In this document: positions 37,452-47,460 of the stretch, in pieces
Numbering within the stretch: the first letter of the stretch is position 1
How the letters are laid out: each line of letters begins with the position of its first letter
NCBI RefSeq assembly: GCF_017591425.1
Contig: NW_024465369.1
Span: forward strand, 27,943,001 to 28,007,000
Reading direction: 5' to 3'
From: Ochotona curzoniae
Lineage: Eukaryota > Chordata > Mammalia > Lagomorpha > Ochotonidae
Length of the DNA stretch: 64,000 nucleotides
Made by a program: the position numbers and the translations under genes
Notes under the pieces: generated by a model
Seen by the model: the letters and a program-made list of their open reading frames with translations, nothing else
Database searches by the model: none
What the model was told of the DNA's origin: nothing

Positions 37452-37761
37452 TTTTTAAAGATTTATTTTTATTATTTTTTCATTGGAAAGGCGGATATAC
37501 AGAGAGGAGAGACAGAGAGGAAGATCTTCCGTCCGATGTTTCACTCCCCAAGTGAGCGCAACGGGCCGATGCTATGCCGATCCGAAGCCAGGAGACTCCT
37601 CTTCTGGGTCTCCCACGCGGGTGCAGGGTCCCAAAGCCTTGGGCCGTCCTCGACTGCTTTCCCGGGCCACAGGCAGAGAGCTGGAAGGGAAGCGGGGCCC
37701 ATATGGGATCCCGGGCATGCCAGGCGAGGACCCCAACCACTTGTGCCACCACGCCGGGCCC
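37452..37761 (-). mobile_element. C-SINE, young, with a small head deletion
   Basis: Flanked by TGTGAATGCTTTT and TGTGAATGTTTTT (from 37439 and 37762). Compared with the copy at 35661 it lacks about 26 bases around the B box ('gaagcggggcccatatggg'), which would cripple its internal promoter. Confidence 0.9.
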
Positions 37762-38035
37762 TGTGAATGTTTTTATAAGATCTTTTCACAGTTTCTTCTT
37801 TCTCTGATCTTCCATCGAGAAAGTCATGAGTCACAAACAAAAATACCAGTATGTATTTAGATTATATAAATGACTAATGTCGGCTAATTGAAAGTAACAA
37901 ATTGTGGAAATCAAATAACATGATCACAGAAGTTATTTTGACAGTACTCCCTGGAGATTCACCCCAAGCCCATTACTCTCTATGCTGCCACCACTACCTA
38001 ATCTAACAAAGCTTCTCTTCTGACTTTGTGAATGT
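37762..38035. other. Unique intronic sequence
   Basis: No recognisable feature. Confidence 0.35.
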
Positions 38036-38038
38036 CCA

Positions 38039-38163
38039 GGAGGCTTCAGAAATTTCAAAGAATGCATGTTATGAAAAATCCATGCATTGACTTAAAAAAT
38101 GTTTGCACAATAATAAACTTATCTTTTAAATCCATTTCTCTATGAATTTTATGAAGTGGTCCC
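38039..38163. mobile_element. MITE-like inverted-repeat element, copy 3
   Basis: Left end 'aggaggcttcagaaatttc', interior 'ccatgcattgacttaaaaaatg' and 'aataaacttatctttta', right end 'tatgaattttatgaagtggtccc'. Same arrangement as at 22804 and 31563; this copy best preserves the interior. Confidence 0.55.
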
Positions 38164-38439
38164 ATTGCTTTCCGTTATCCTGACCCTTTCTTCAGGTAAG
38201 CTACATTATTACAATCCACATGCATGTAAACAAGAGATCAGTGCCTAACAAAGACACACACAATCAGAGCAATGGAGTAGAAGAATCCAAAAACAAACTC
38301 TATGTGCATGTAATCATAAAATGCAAGAGAGAAATAATCATGTCATTGAAGAAGCTCTTCAAGGAAAGTCTGTCAACAAGTTGAAGTACTCAACTTAGTT
38401 ATCTGTTAAAGTAGGTATATCCTGTGCCCCATGCCCAAT

Positions 38440-38692
38440 ATTGGATTAGAGGCATGGGCCTGGATCTAGCTCCTGCTAATGCAAACCTTGGGAGGCAGCA
38501 GTGATATGTCTAATAACTGGGTTCCTGGCATTATAGGTGGGAAACATTGAATGCCCATCCTGCAGGCTGGGCCTGGCCGAGTTCCAACCTTTGTGAATTG
38601 ATATTGAGTGAACCAATAGAAGGATCTCCCTCTCTCTCCCTATCCTCTCTCTGTCTTCTTCTCTGCCTCTCAAATAAATACTTGAGAACTTT
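38440..38692 (+). mobile_element. Old C-SINE variant
   Basis: Contains 'gggaggcagcagtgatatgtctaataactgggttcctgg' and a CTCTCTCTCCC-rich 3' part ending 'gcctctcaaataaatac', the older lagomorph SINE form. The large L1 inserted just downstream of its tail. Confidence 0.65.
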
Positions 38693-38710
38693 AAAACCAG
38701 AAGGCATTTC

Positions 38711-39846
38711 AAGGGAATCAAGATGGCAGATTAGGGTAAGGACTTGTTTAAATGGACAGAGAAACATTTAATCAGGATGAAGCAGAGAGGACACATTCCA
38801 GGAAATAGGAGAGGACAGAACAACAGTAGAGGGGTACTGGAGACTGACAGGCACAGGAAAGCAGCCAAAACAATGGTGTGGTGTTGTAGTGACCGATACT
38901 CCAGTGGCATTCAGCTAATGGCGATCTGAACTCCACCAGCAGCCAGAACTCCACCAGCAACCAGGTGGGAAGGGACTTTCACTGGGAGCTTGGGAGGTGA
39001 ACCCAACAAAGAACTGTCTGTCCTTCTGGTCCATTTGATTTGAACAGGAGCAGAAATAGAGCAGCAGATCCCAGATGGCCAGTGCAAGAACAGGGTGGAT
39101 TACACCACCAAGTCAGCCCCATAGAGCCGAAATGGGCACCATTTTGCTTATGCAAGCAAAGGCAAGGGTCTGAGCATACGCTGAGCTGAGAGTGAACTCA
39201 TTTCTGACTCAGTGGACTGCATCAACGTGGCATTCTACGGGTTCCACCCAAGACAGGTCTGGGTAGCCATCAGACCTGACAGCCAGCAGATCAAGAACTC
39301 CAGTAGTGATACATCAGGTGCCATTTTGTACACTGTGGCAAACGCTTTAGGACTGCAGGGGACAACAGTGAACTGTGTATGTGCTGAGCTCACATTCTCA
39401 CTGAATTCAGTGGATTGCACTGGTCCTGCAGGAAAATAATACTGACTGTGGCATTGTACAGGTCAAGTTAGGTCCATGTGGCACCCAGACCTAACATCCA
39501 ACAGGTTCCAGCAAGATCAGCACCACCAACAACCTAGCTGCATAGGACATCTGATGTCTCCCTAATCATGGGACCTGCTCCAACCGGAGGTGGAGAAAGG
39601 TTGTAGAGAACGGTGCAGCTTCAGCATGGTATCACAGGAGGTGGTGACTGGTGAGCCAGGAGCTGTGGCTGTAGAGACCACAGAGAAAATCTGACATAAG
39701 AAACCAGACCTAGAACTCGCTGGAGGGAGTAGCACAATTGGCTGCAAGCAAAGAATTGTTTGCCAACTGTAAAATAAAACTAGACCTGGGGGTGACACAG
39801 CTTAGAAACTTGTCCCAAGGTGAAGGATCAGATAATCAGAAGTACA
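38711..39846 (+). promoter_or_regulatory. L1 5' UTR with internal promoter region
   Basis: The sequence before ORF1 is GC-richer than the surroundings and about 1.1 kb long, as expected of an L1 leader. Its first 380 bases match the L1 fragment at 12796-13175. L1 leaders carry internal RNA polymerase II promoters; no specific factor sites are claimed here. Confidence 0.6.
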
Positions 39847-40419
39847 ATGACCAAGAGCAAAAGAAGAGACAAAGGCACAATGGATATTACTGAAAACTCC
39901 CCTGCAAAGGAACAAAACCCTATGCCAACCTCAGAGTTCACTGAGGAAGACATCAAGAAAATGGGGGACACAGAATTCAGAAAACTCATTATTATAAAGC
40001 TTCTGATCAACAATGAGAAGCACATACAAGAGTTCAAAGAATTTAAGCAATATTTTACACAAGCAACAGCACCAATAAAGCAAATCAAGGCTGATATATT
40101 AGAAATTAAGAACACAGTAAAGCAAATGAAAAGTACAGTGGAGAGTCTCAAAAATAGAATGAAGCAAGCAGAAGAAAAAAATTCAGAATTGGCAGATATT
40201 TCCTGTTATCAGGGAGAAACAAACAAAATGTTGGAAGCAGGGCTGGATCAGGCCAAAAAACGTATTCAGGAATTGAAAGACACTATTAAGAGGCCAAATA
40301 TAAGAGTTATGGGAGCCCCAGAAGGTGCAGAAAGGGAAACAGGTGTTACAGATATATTTAATGAAATAATAGAGGAAAATTTCCCTAATCTGGAGAAAGT
40401 ATTAGGAAACAACATCTAG
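39847..40419 (+). pseudogene. L1 ORF1 protein, prematurely stopped
   Basis: Starts MTKSKRRDK and reads 190 codons. A Lys/Glu-rich coiled-coil segment (about residues 85-160, with ADILEIKNTVKQMKSTVESL) is followed by the RRM-side landmark RPNIRVMGAPEGAE and FNEIIEENFPNL. ORF1p is the RNA-binding trimeric chaperone of L1. The frame ends at TAG in 'aacatctaggagggg', where the copy at 62.9 kb reads CAG, a C-to-T nonsense change. The remaining C-terminal domain (about 40420-40900) is readable only in broken frames. Confidence 0.8.
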
Positions 40420-40911
40420 GAGGGGCACAGAACCTCCCAACAGTGCTAACCAAAAGCAATCTTCACCATGACACACACTGATTAAGCTCTCTTCAATCAA
40501 ACATAAGGAAAAGATCCTTAAATGTGCACATGAAAAAAAATTAACTGATATATAAAGAAATGCCAATTAATCTCACAGGAGACCTCTCACAGGAAAACTC
40601 TACAGGTCAGAAGAGAATGGAACAATATATTCCAGATTCTAAAAGAAAAAAAAATGTCAGCCCAGAATAGCATATCCAGCAAAGCTTTCTTTTGTCTTTG
40701 AAAATGAAATAAAATTCTTCCACAGTAAAGAAAAGTTAAAAAGAATTTGCCTCTTTCAAACCTGCCCCTCCAAATGATACTTCAAGATGTTCTCTTGACA
40801 GAGAAAAGGAATAATGTCCACCAAAACCAAAGGCAAAGAGGAAGAACATCCTAGTAAAATGACAACAGAAGACTAAATCAATGAATAACCCATAGCTAAA
40901 ATGACAGGACC
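40420..40911 (+). pseudogene. Decayed ORF1 C-terminus and inter-ORF spacer
   Basis: Downstream of the stop, frame-shifted pieces still read MPINLTGDLSQENST and FENEIKFFH-like segments of the ORF1 C-terminal domain. The spacer 'atgacaacagaagactaaatcaatg' leads into ORF2. Confidence 0.6.
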
Positions 40912-41064
40912 AAATTACCACCCGTATATATTAACCCTGAATGTAAACGGCTCAATCAAACGTCATAGATTAGTAGACTAGATTAAAAAACAAAACCCAT
41001 CTATTTGTTTTCTAGAAGTGACACATTTCACCAACAAAAATCAGTGGAAACTGTATCGCATGGG

Positions 41065-41068
<4 letters not shown>
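40912..41068 (+). pseudogene. L1 ORF2 start (endonuclease N-terminus)
   Basis: Translates as YILTLNVNGSIKRHRLVD, stop, then IKKQNPSICFLEVTHFTNKNQWKLYRMG, the standard beginning of the L1 ORF2 apurinic endonuclease, including the 'N-G-...-KRHR' and 'QxPSxxxLxExH' landmarks. The expected glutamine in QETH is valine here. Coding ends after about 50 codons, where the inverted segment begins (split by the nested element). Confidence 0.75.
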
Positions 41069-41113
<45 letters not shown>

Positions 41114-41114
41114 T
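41069..41114. repeat. (ATT)n array, tail of the nested retroposon
   Basis: A perfect trinucleotide run directly abutting the target duplication, as a retroposon 3' tail would. Confidence 0.9.
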
Positions 41115-42582
41115 TGACAATCGACATAATTAGGTTTAAAAGGCTCAAGTGCTACAGGAAGATGGGCAAGACGATTAGTTCCATATTGTTTCCTTAATAT
41201 ATCTGATGTTTAAGGGGATTTTAAGGGAGAAGCCCCACCCAGTCTCCCACCCACCCCAGGTCCCAGATGTAGGGCATGCTCCGAGGATCTTGCTCAAGTG
41301 GTTTTGATAGTTCAACAGTTATGAATTGCTGCCACTCTCACGACTTCAAGCACCATGAGGTCGTTTGACATTGATTGACATAGTCTATTATAGAGTCTCC
41401 ATTTGCCCAGTTTTTCACTGCCAACATATAGCTGAGGTAGCTGATTGACTTGTTCTGTCCTCTGTCTTTTGATGGTTAGAGTTCTGAGTCTGGAAGCTCA
41501 ATTGGAGGGATCCCCAAAGAAACTTTGTCTGAGATGTTCCCAGAACAGAATCTTGTATGTACTAGCAAGCACAGGGCCCAGTACAGTCCATCACCCCAAT
41601 CAGCTGTTGTTTGCAATTGCTGGGTTGGTACTGTTTCCATCGCTGTCTTCCACTGGAACCAATGGGTGTTTGCAGTCCAGACTGGTTCTGCCCAGCACAT
41701 ACTCAGCCCTCACATAAACCAGTGGGAGCTGCAGCCTAGTTGGAACAACCCACAATAACCCCCACCAGACTCTCCCCCTGCCCTGGTTTGCCAGTATGTG
41801 TGGCAGACTAGTCCAGTCTGTCCCACATCCCATTGGGCTCTCACACATGTCAAAGGATATTAAAACCTTGTTCCTTCCAACCAGCTCAACTATCCAGCCT
41901 TCATGGATGTTTTTGGATGTCTGTCCAGCCATCCCAGCTCCTGTCCTAGTTTTTGCGCCCTTCCATGGGGGGTGGTAACCCAAGCGGGAGGAGCCCACTA
42001 TTTCCCTCTCAGGCCACTCCCACTCCCAGATTATGCACTCTCCAGGTGGTTCTGTGGTTTAACTTGACAGAACTAGCCCCAGTGCCAGCTTCTGCCAACT
42101 GATGCTACAGCTAAGCCCCAACAACCCTCACCCACTCTAATTGTAGATTGCACCAGTAGGAATCATCTGCCCAGCCTGGCTTTTCCCTGATCTGGTCCAC
42201 GTGAGGCACACAGGTGTTGTGGCCCTGCCTAGTTTGGTCTGTCCCCATCCCAGCTCATGCTCTCCAATGGGAGTAGCTGTCCAGCAAGGGAACCACCCCT
42301 TATTCCCCTGCTGGCTCTGCCCCCTCCCTTCCTGGTTCTCACATGTGCTGGTTGGGTACTGTGGGCATATCTGGCACAGGCAACCTCACCTTGGCATTCC
42401 ACGTTGTGTACTGCTTTTGTCACGACCGAACCTGGCTCAACCCACATTCTGTTCTGGCGTTTGGATTTGCCAGTGGATGACGTGAACTGATTCAGCCTGG
42501 TCTGCCCCCGACCCATGCCAAATGTATGCCAGTGGGACACTTTCCATGACCTCTTGTCTGTTTCCTTCCATGCTTCTTGCGC
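41069..42582 (-). mobile_element. Unidentified 1.5-kb retroposon nested in the L1
   Basis: Bounded by the duplication TATCGCATGGGTTTT / TATTGCATGGGTTTT (41054-41068 and 42583-42597). Its + strand left end is an (ATT)n array, so it is a minus-strand retroposon with a (TAA)n tail. The body is GC-richer than the L1 and largely built of degenerate units carrying CCAGTGGGA- or CCAATGGG-like motifs (for example near 41659, 41720, 41830, 42264 and 42529) with CAGTCCAG/CAGCCTGG partners. The 3' part ends 'ttttaaacctaattatgtcg' (minus strand) before the tail. Open frames of 130-146 codons show no domain I recognise. It may be a lagomorph L1 3' UTR type I do not know or a composite non-autonomous element. 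Confidence 0.7.
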
Positions 42583-42597
42583 TATTGCATGGGTTTT

Positions 42598-42727
42598 GAT
42601 GTTTTCTGTTAGTTTCACCTCTTCAAAACATTTTCTTCTGGTTAAATTCTTAAATGCCTCATTGATCAAACATTAGCATCATTTTATGCAAGAAGGTTCT
42701 TGATTTTCATTTCTTCAGCTACACGTT
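42598..42727 (-). pseudogene. Inverted L1 ORF2 fragment
   Basis: On the minus strand this region and the start of the adjoining repeat read EINTMRLNNMLLND, stop, RVAEEMKIKNLL, matching the segment between the ORF2 endonuclease and reverse transcriptase (TW-LNN-LLND-WV-EE in other mammals). It is therefore opposite in orientation to the ORF2 start at 40912. The same inverted piece joins the same sequence at 62.2 kb. Confidence 0.65.
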
Positions 42728-42974
42728 AGTCATTTAATAGCATGTTATTTAACCTCATGGTGTTAATTTCTTTTTTGTTCCTGATGTTGATTTTGTTTTG
42801 TGGCTTTTCATTTAAGGGGATGTATAGTAGTTGTATAATGGAGATTGTCATATCTAATAACATGTTATTTAACTTCATGGCATTGTAAATTTCTATTTTT
42901 CTTTCTATTGTTGATTTTGTATTATAACCTTTCATTTGAGGGGATGTGCAGTAGCTGTGAAATGGACACTCACA
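42728..42974. repeat. 124-bp tandem duplication in the L1
   Basis: Two diverged copies, about 42728-42851 and 42852-42974. Both carry 'aacatgttatttaac.tcatgg' (or 'agcatgttattt'), then 'ttgttgattttg.tttg.g..tttcattt.aggggatgt' and end in 'cacatat' or 'gtcatat'. The divergence between units is similar to that between L1 copies, so the duplication is old or was gained before insertion. Confidence 0.75.
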
Positions 42975-43262
42975 TATCCAGATCTGAGAATACAATGTAG
43001 TATGCATTTCTACTTCCAGACAAAGATGGACTTACAATGAAACTGTTTACTATATCTTGAAAATAGGATGCTGGACTCTGCCATTGTCCATGCCCGCAAT
43101 GATGGTTATATGACTGTGTATGAAGAACTATACTTTATTAATGATATAGAGGAACTATGTGGGGGTGGGAAATCGGGGCAGGGATAAGGGAAATACCAGG
43201 AGCCTATTGTGAAAAAAATAATAATAATAAAATAAATAAACAAACAAACCAGAAGGCATTTC

Positions 43263-43595
43263 CATAACAGAGAGGAAGAAAGAAACACAGCTCAAACAGT
43301 AGATAGTATTAGAAAAGTTTCTTAACTACTTGGAGAAAAATAAGATGTGATCTGCATATCATATGACATTAAGAAAAAATTTAGCTGCAGTTTAAATATT
43401 TAGTTTAGTTTTTGTAAGAAAAAGAAAAATTGAAAGTCATTTATTTATTTTTAAATGTATTAACAAAAAAAATTCACTTTTTGAAGAAAAGATCCAAAGA
43501 ACACTTATTATTAAGCTACATGACAGTTAGATCAGCCTCCAAAATTCCCTGCAGCAATATCTTATCGAATTCTCACTTTAATCTCTGAAAATTGA
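43263..43595. other. Unique intronic sequence
   Basis: Short stretch after the L1; A-rich with no recognised feature. Confidence 0.35.
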
Positions 43596-43599
43596 TCTG

Positions 43600-43867
43600 C
43601 TCATGGTCACTATAGTTTTTGATTTTCTAGAATTTTTAAATCGATAGATGTTTAGTTTTTTGCATCTACTGCATTTCATTCAGAACAATGTATTTGAAAT
43701 TTTTTTCATGCTGTTGACGTGTCTTTATTACTACTAAATAGTGCTTCATTGGATAGCTACATTGGATAGCAGTTTATGCAACAGCCTTTGAGCTAATTAG
43801 TGTTCAGAATTTTGAATAAAGTTGATATGAACATTCACATAGAAATTTTATTAAGAACACCAGTTTT
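43600..43867 (-). mobile_element. Old L1 3' UTR, antisense
   Basis: Landmarks 'ctaaatagtgcttcattgg', 'agcctttgagctaa' and 'gttgatatgaacattcacatagaaa' follow the familiar antisense L1 order. It is interrupted by the SINE at 43868. Confidence 0.5.
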
Positions 43868-44196
43868 AGGCCCGGCGCGGTGGTGCAAGTGGTTAAGGTC
43901 CTCGCCTTGCATGCCCGGGATCCCATATGGGCGCCGGTTCTAATCCCGGCAGCCCCGCTTCCCTTCCAGCTCCCTGCCTGTGGCCTGGGAAAGCAGTCCA
44001 GGACAGCCCAAAGCTTTGGGACCCTGCACCCGCGTGGGAGACCCGGAAGAGGCTCCTGGCTTTGGATCGGCATAATATCGGCCCGTTGCGCTCACTTGGG
44101 GAGTGAATCATCGGATGGAAGATCTTCCTCTCTGTCTCTCCTCTCTGTGTATCTGCCTTTCCAATAAAAAATAATAAAAATAAATCTTTAAAAAAA
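43868..44196 (+). mobile_element. C-SINE, youngest type, full length
   Basis: Near-consensus copy: GGCCCGGCGCGGTGGTGCAA head, A and B boxes (GGTTCTAATCC), CpG-rich body and AATAAA tail. Exact 15-bp duplication AAGAACACCAGTTTT at 43853-43867 and 44197-44211, so it is a recent insertion. Confidence 0.95.
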
Positions 44197-44211
44197 AAGA
44201 ACACCAGTTTT

Positions 44212-45291
44212 TATTTGTCATGGTGAGTAATTGTGTGTGGAGGATTATGAATCACATAAAAAAGTACATAAATGAAATTAAAAGTTAATTAATCTTGGTA
44301 CCAAGAGAAATATGAAGTCATATTTATAGTTTTTTTAACATGGATTTCTTACATAGCATGAAAAACTTTGGCCAAAATAAATTCATACACTTATTTTCAT
44401 TTTCCTTGAGCATTTGGACTTGCCCTCATAGAATGGACTCTCTAAGACGCCGCAAAATAGTTTTCAGACTAGCTCACACTCGCCCACATGTCTGCTAGCA
44501 ATGTTTGGACATACCTGGTGTTTCACACAAGCATCAGCAATTGATATTATAAGTTTTATTTGTTTGTTTTATGCTAGCCATTCTAATTATCATTGTGGTT
44601 TTAATTTATTTATCATTAAGGGGTAGTGATATTACACATTTTCTTATGCTTATTCATTACCTGTATATTTGTTTGAAAATGCTTGTTCAATAATTTTGCC
44701 AAATTTTTATAGAATGAAGTTTCTATTATTGAGTTTTGAGAGTTCTTTATAAATATTCTTGACAAAAACATTTGGGGGCGCATATGATTTGAAAACATAT
44801 TCTCTATGACTGTGACTTCCCTCATTGTTTTGATTACGTTTTTCACAGATTAAGAATTTTTAACTTTGATGTAGTCATAGTCCTCAATGTTTTTAATGAA
44901 TTATTTTTTTGTGTTATATCTAAGAGTTCTTTGCCTAAAATCATAGGATTTTTAATTGTATCTGCTTCTAAATATGCTGCAACTGTGTTTTATAATTATA
45001 TTTATGACTTACTTTGAGTTAATTTCTGGTACCTTTATTTTGTTCCTTTGATGTATCTGCTCACACTTTTTCTATTCTAACACCGTCTTTGGTTTCTGCA
45101 ACTTTACTGTAAGTCTTTGAATCAGGTATGTGAATCCTTTTCTTTCACAAAATGCTTTTATATCCTCATTTTTTGCCTTGCCTTGTAAATTTCAGAATCA
45201 GCTTGTTTGATATCTACAAAAGTTCCTGCTGAGATTTTGGTTGTAAAAGACATGTATGTATGCTAGAAAATGTGATGGATTCTATTTTTTA
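44212..45291 (-). mobile_element. Old L1, antisense, continued
   Basis: Long antisense L1 segment: 'gagagttctttataaatattcttgac', 'agaatttttaactttgatgtagtcatag', 'tatctaagagttctttgcctaaaatcat', 'tttgagttaatttctgg' and 'ttcagaatcagcttgtttgatatctac' appear in the same order as in old mammalian L1 (L1M type). The part before about 44560 is less certain. Confidence 0.65.
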
Positions 45292-45307
45292 AAAAGAAGG
45301 CTCTTGG

Positions 45308-45641
45308 GCCCGGCGCAGTGGCGCAAGTGGTTAAAGGTCCTCGCCTTGCACGCCCGGGATCCCATATGGGCGCCGGTTCTAATATCCTGGCAGCCCCGCT
45401 TCCCTTCCAGCTCCCTGCCTGTGGCCTGGGAAAGCAGTCGAGGACGGCCCAAAGCTTTGGGAACCTGCACCCGCATGGGAGACCCGGAAGAGGCTCTGGC
45501 TTCGGATCGGCATAGTATCGGCCCATTGCACTCACTTGGGGAGTGAATCATCGGACGGAAGATCTTCCTCTCTGCCTCTCCTCTTCTCTGTATATCCGCC
45601 TTTCCAATGAAAAAATAATAAAAATAAATCTTTAAAAAAAA
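45308..45641 (+). mobile_element. C-SINE, youngest type, full length
   Basis: Near-identical to the copy at 43868, inserted in the same old L1. Exact 16-bp duplication AAAAGAAGGCTCTTGG at 45292-45307 and 45642-45657. Confidence 0.95.
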
Positions 45642-45657
45642 AAAAGAAGGCTCTTGG

Positions 45658-46289
45658 AAAATAAACACTGCATATATAATGCAATTTTTATTAATAATCC
45701 AGAATTGTTAGGACTTCCCAAAGCATTGGACCACCCTCTGTGGCCGTCCCAGCCCACAGATCAGACATGATGCCGCTGAGACATGAGCATTGTCTTTATG
45801 GGATGCCAGCACTTGCAGGTAGAGGATTAGCCTATTAATGCAATGCACCAATCCCGCAAAAAGATCTTTAAAGTCAGATTTAACGTTGAGCATATGTCAT
45901 TTTCCAATTATTCGTGAGGATTTAGACAAGCTGCTTAGTCTTGGCTATACAGGTTATAAACATACTCAGTGTCGAAGATGTGGAGACACTGACTCTATGA
46001 AAGATTGGGAAGCACATTTGTTCACGTCCCAAGAGACTAGTTGTCATTATGCATCACATAAGCTTAACATCAGGCATTTTCTTTGCTTTAGGTATTCTGA
46101 ATTTAAAAATCTTAAGGATATGATCATTATAAACACAAAGATATATATATAAGGTACTTACTAAGATAATATTTAAAATAAAAAATATAAAAAATACAGA
46201 TGATCTAAAATCAGAATAATTAAACACCCCTACTAAGTAACATGCAAAGGTGGGCACCATAACATGTTTCTAATCGCATTTTTGTTATT
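45658..46289. other. Unique or unidentified sequence
   Basis: 45700-45850 resembles a degraded SINE ('gacttcccaaagcattgg', 'cactttatggg'-type blocks) but is too weak to call. Otherwise no feature. Confidence 0.3.
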
Positions 46290-46301
46290 GAGAATATTCC
46301 T

Positions 46302-46621
46302 TTTGGTTTTTTAAAGATTTATTTCTTCTTGGAAAGTCAGATTTACAGAGATAGCAGAGACAGAGGGAAAAATCTTCGTCTGCTGGTTTACTCCACAAGT
46401 GGCTGCAAAGCCAGAGCTGAGCTGATGGAACCCAGGAATCCGGAGCCTCTTTCGGGTCTCCGAGGCACATGCAGGATCCCAAGGCCATCCTGTACTGCTT
46501 TTCCTGGCCACAAGCTGGAAGCAGAATGGAAAGTGGAGCAATTGGGATACAAACTGGCACGCTTATGGGATCCAGCGCATACAAGGCAAGGACTGTAGCC
46601 ACTAGGCTACACTACCAGACC
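46302..46621 (-). mobile_element. C-SINE, full length, diverged
   Basis: Tail complement TAAAGATTTATTTCTTCTTGG through the body to 'agccactaggctacactaccagaccc'. Flanks 'gaatattcctttt' and 'agatattcctaaa' suggest a short decayed duplication. Confidence 0.82.
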
Positions 46622-47007
46622 CAAAGATATTCCTAAAACATACCAATAGATAAAAAATGGCATTATGGAACAACTACTACACTATCATGCTCACAAATGA
46701 AATGTACATACAGAATCAACACAAATACCTATAAAATAAAAATGAGACAGCTGATGGTTGGATGCATACTGAATTTACTGCTTCCTTGGTGTTTAGGCAG
46801 TCTCCAAATTCATTCAAAACACTATTTTAAAAAAGATACATGAGAACAAAGGGAACCATAAAGAGCATAAAGCTACAAATAATCAATTATTTATATTTAT
46901 GCCATAGATGACAACAGAGGCTGCTTACTATATTATTGAGGAATATTCACAAATTAATTTTTAAAATACCAATAAAACTCAATAAAAAAAAGGCTAAAAA
47001 TGAAATA

Positions 47008-47216
47008 TAGGACCTGGCACAAGAGCCTAGTGGCTGAAGTTCTCACCATGCATGGGAAGACCTAGAGGAAGTTCCTGACTCCTGGCTTCAGGTCGGCTGA
47101 ATTTCAGCCATGCAGTCACTTGGGAATGAATCAGTGGATGAAAGATATTTCTCTCTGTGTCTCCTCCTCTCTGCATATTTGCCTTTCCAAGAGAAGTAAA
47201 TAAGTCTTTAAAAATA
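47008..47216 (+). mobile_element. C-SINE with an internal deletion
   Basis: Head 'acctggcacaagagcctagtggctgaag' jumps from 'atgcatggga' directly to 'agacctagaggaagttcc', losing about 130 bases including the B box, then ends normally. Flanks 'tgaaatatagg' and 'tgaaaatataa' are compatible with a duplication. Confidence 0.8.
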
Positions 47217-47460
47217 AAATGAAAATATAACTTACAAAACTACATAGCCAATAAGAAAAAACAAACAAAAAAATGTGTTCATGTTCTATAAAAGTCAACC
47301 AAACAGAAATAATATTAGTGTCAGATTAGGAAAATGTTTTATTGCATATCTGCTTCATTGTCAAATATGAATACTGTTGGTAGAAGTGTAGATAGTAGTT
47401 AAATATAATAGGAAAAGTAGCACATTTTAATTAAAAAAAAAAAGAAAAGAAAATGCATTG

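Larger units (their letters stand above)
38711..43246 (+). mobile_element. Rearranged L1 insertion (ORF1-bearing, ORF2-deficient)
   Basis: One insertion event, shown by a 16-bp target duplication AACCAGAAGGCATTTC (38695-38710 and 43247-43262). In order: 5' UTR starting near AAGGGAATCAAGATGGCAGA, ORF1 from 39847, a short spacer, the first roughly 50 codons of ORF2 (endonuclease start) to 41068, a later nested element (41069-42582), an inverted ORF2 fragment, a 124-bp tandem duplication, and the L1 3' end with an A-rich tail. Without the nested element it is about 3.0 kb, half a normal L1. It lacks the reverse transcriptase domain and so must have moved using another L1's enzymes. The same internal junction is found near 62244. 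Confidence 0.8.

Noticed and set aside
41600..42669. Open frames of 132 and 146 codons on the minus strand
   Set aside because: They fall in the repetitive body of the nested retroposon, one crosses its insertion boundary, and neither shows a domain.
43868..43960. tRNA-like A and B boxes that could suggest a tRNA gene
   Set aside because: They are the tRNA-derived head of the SINE; no full cloverleaf or 3' end processing site follows.
45700..45850. Possible degraded SINE
   Set aside because: Only a few blocks resemble the family and the order is unclear.
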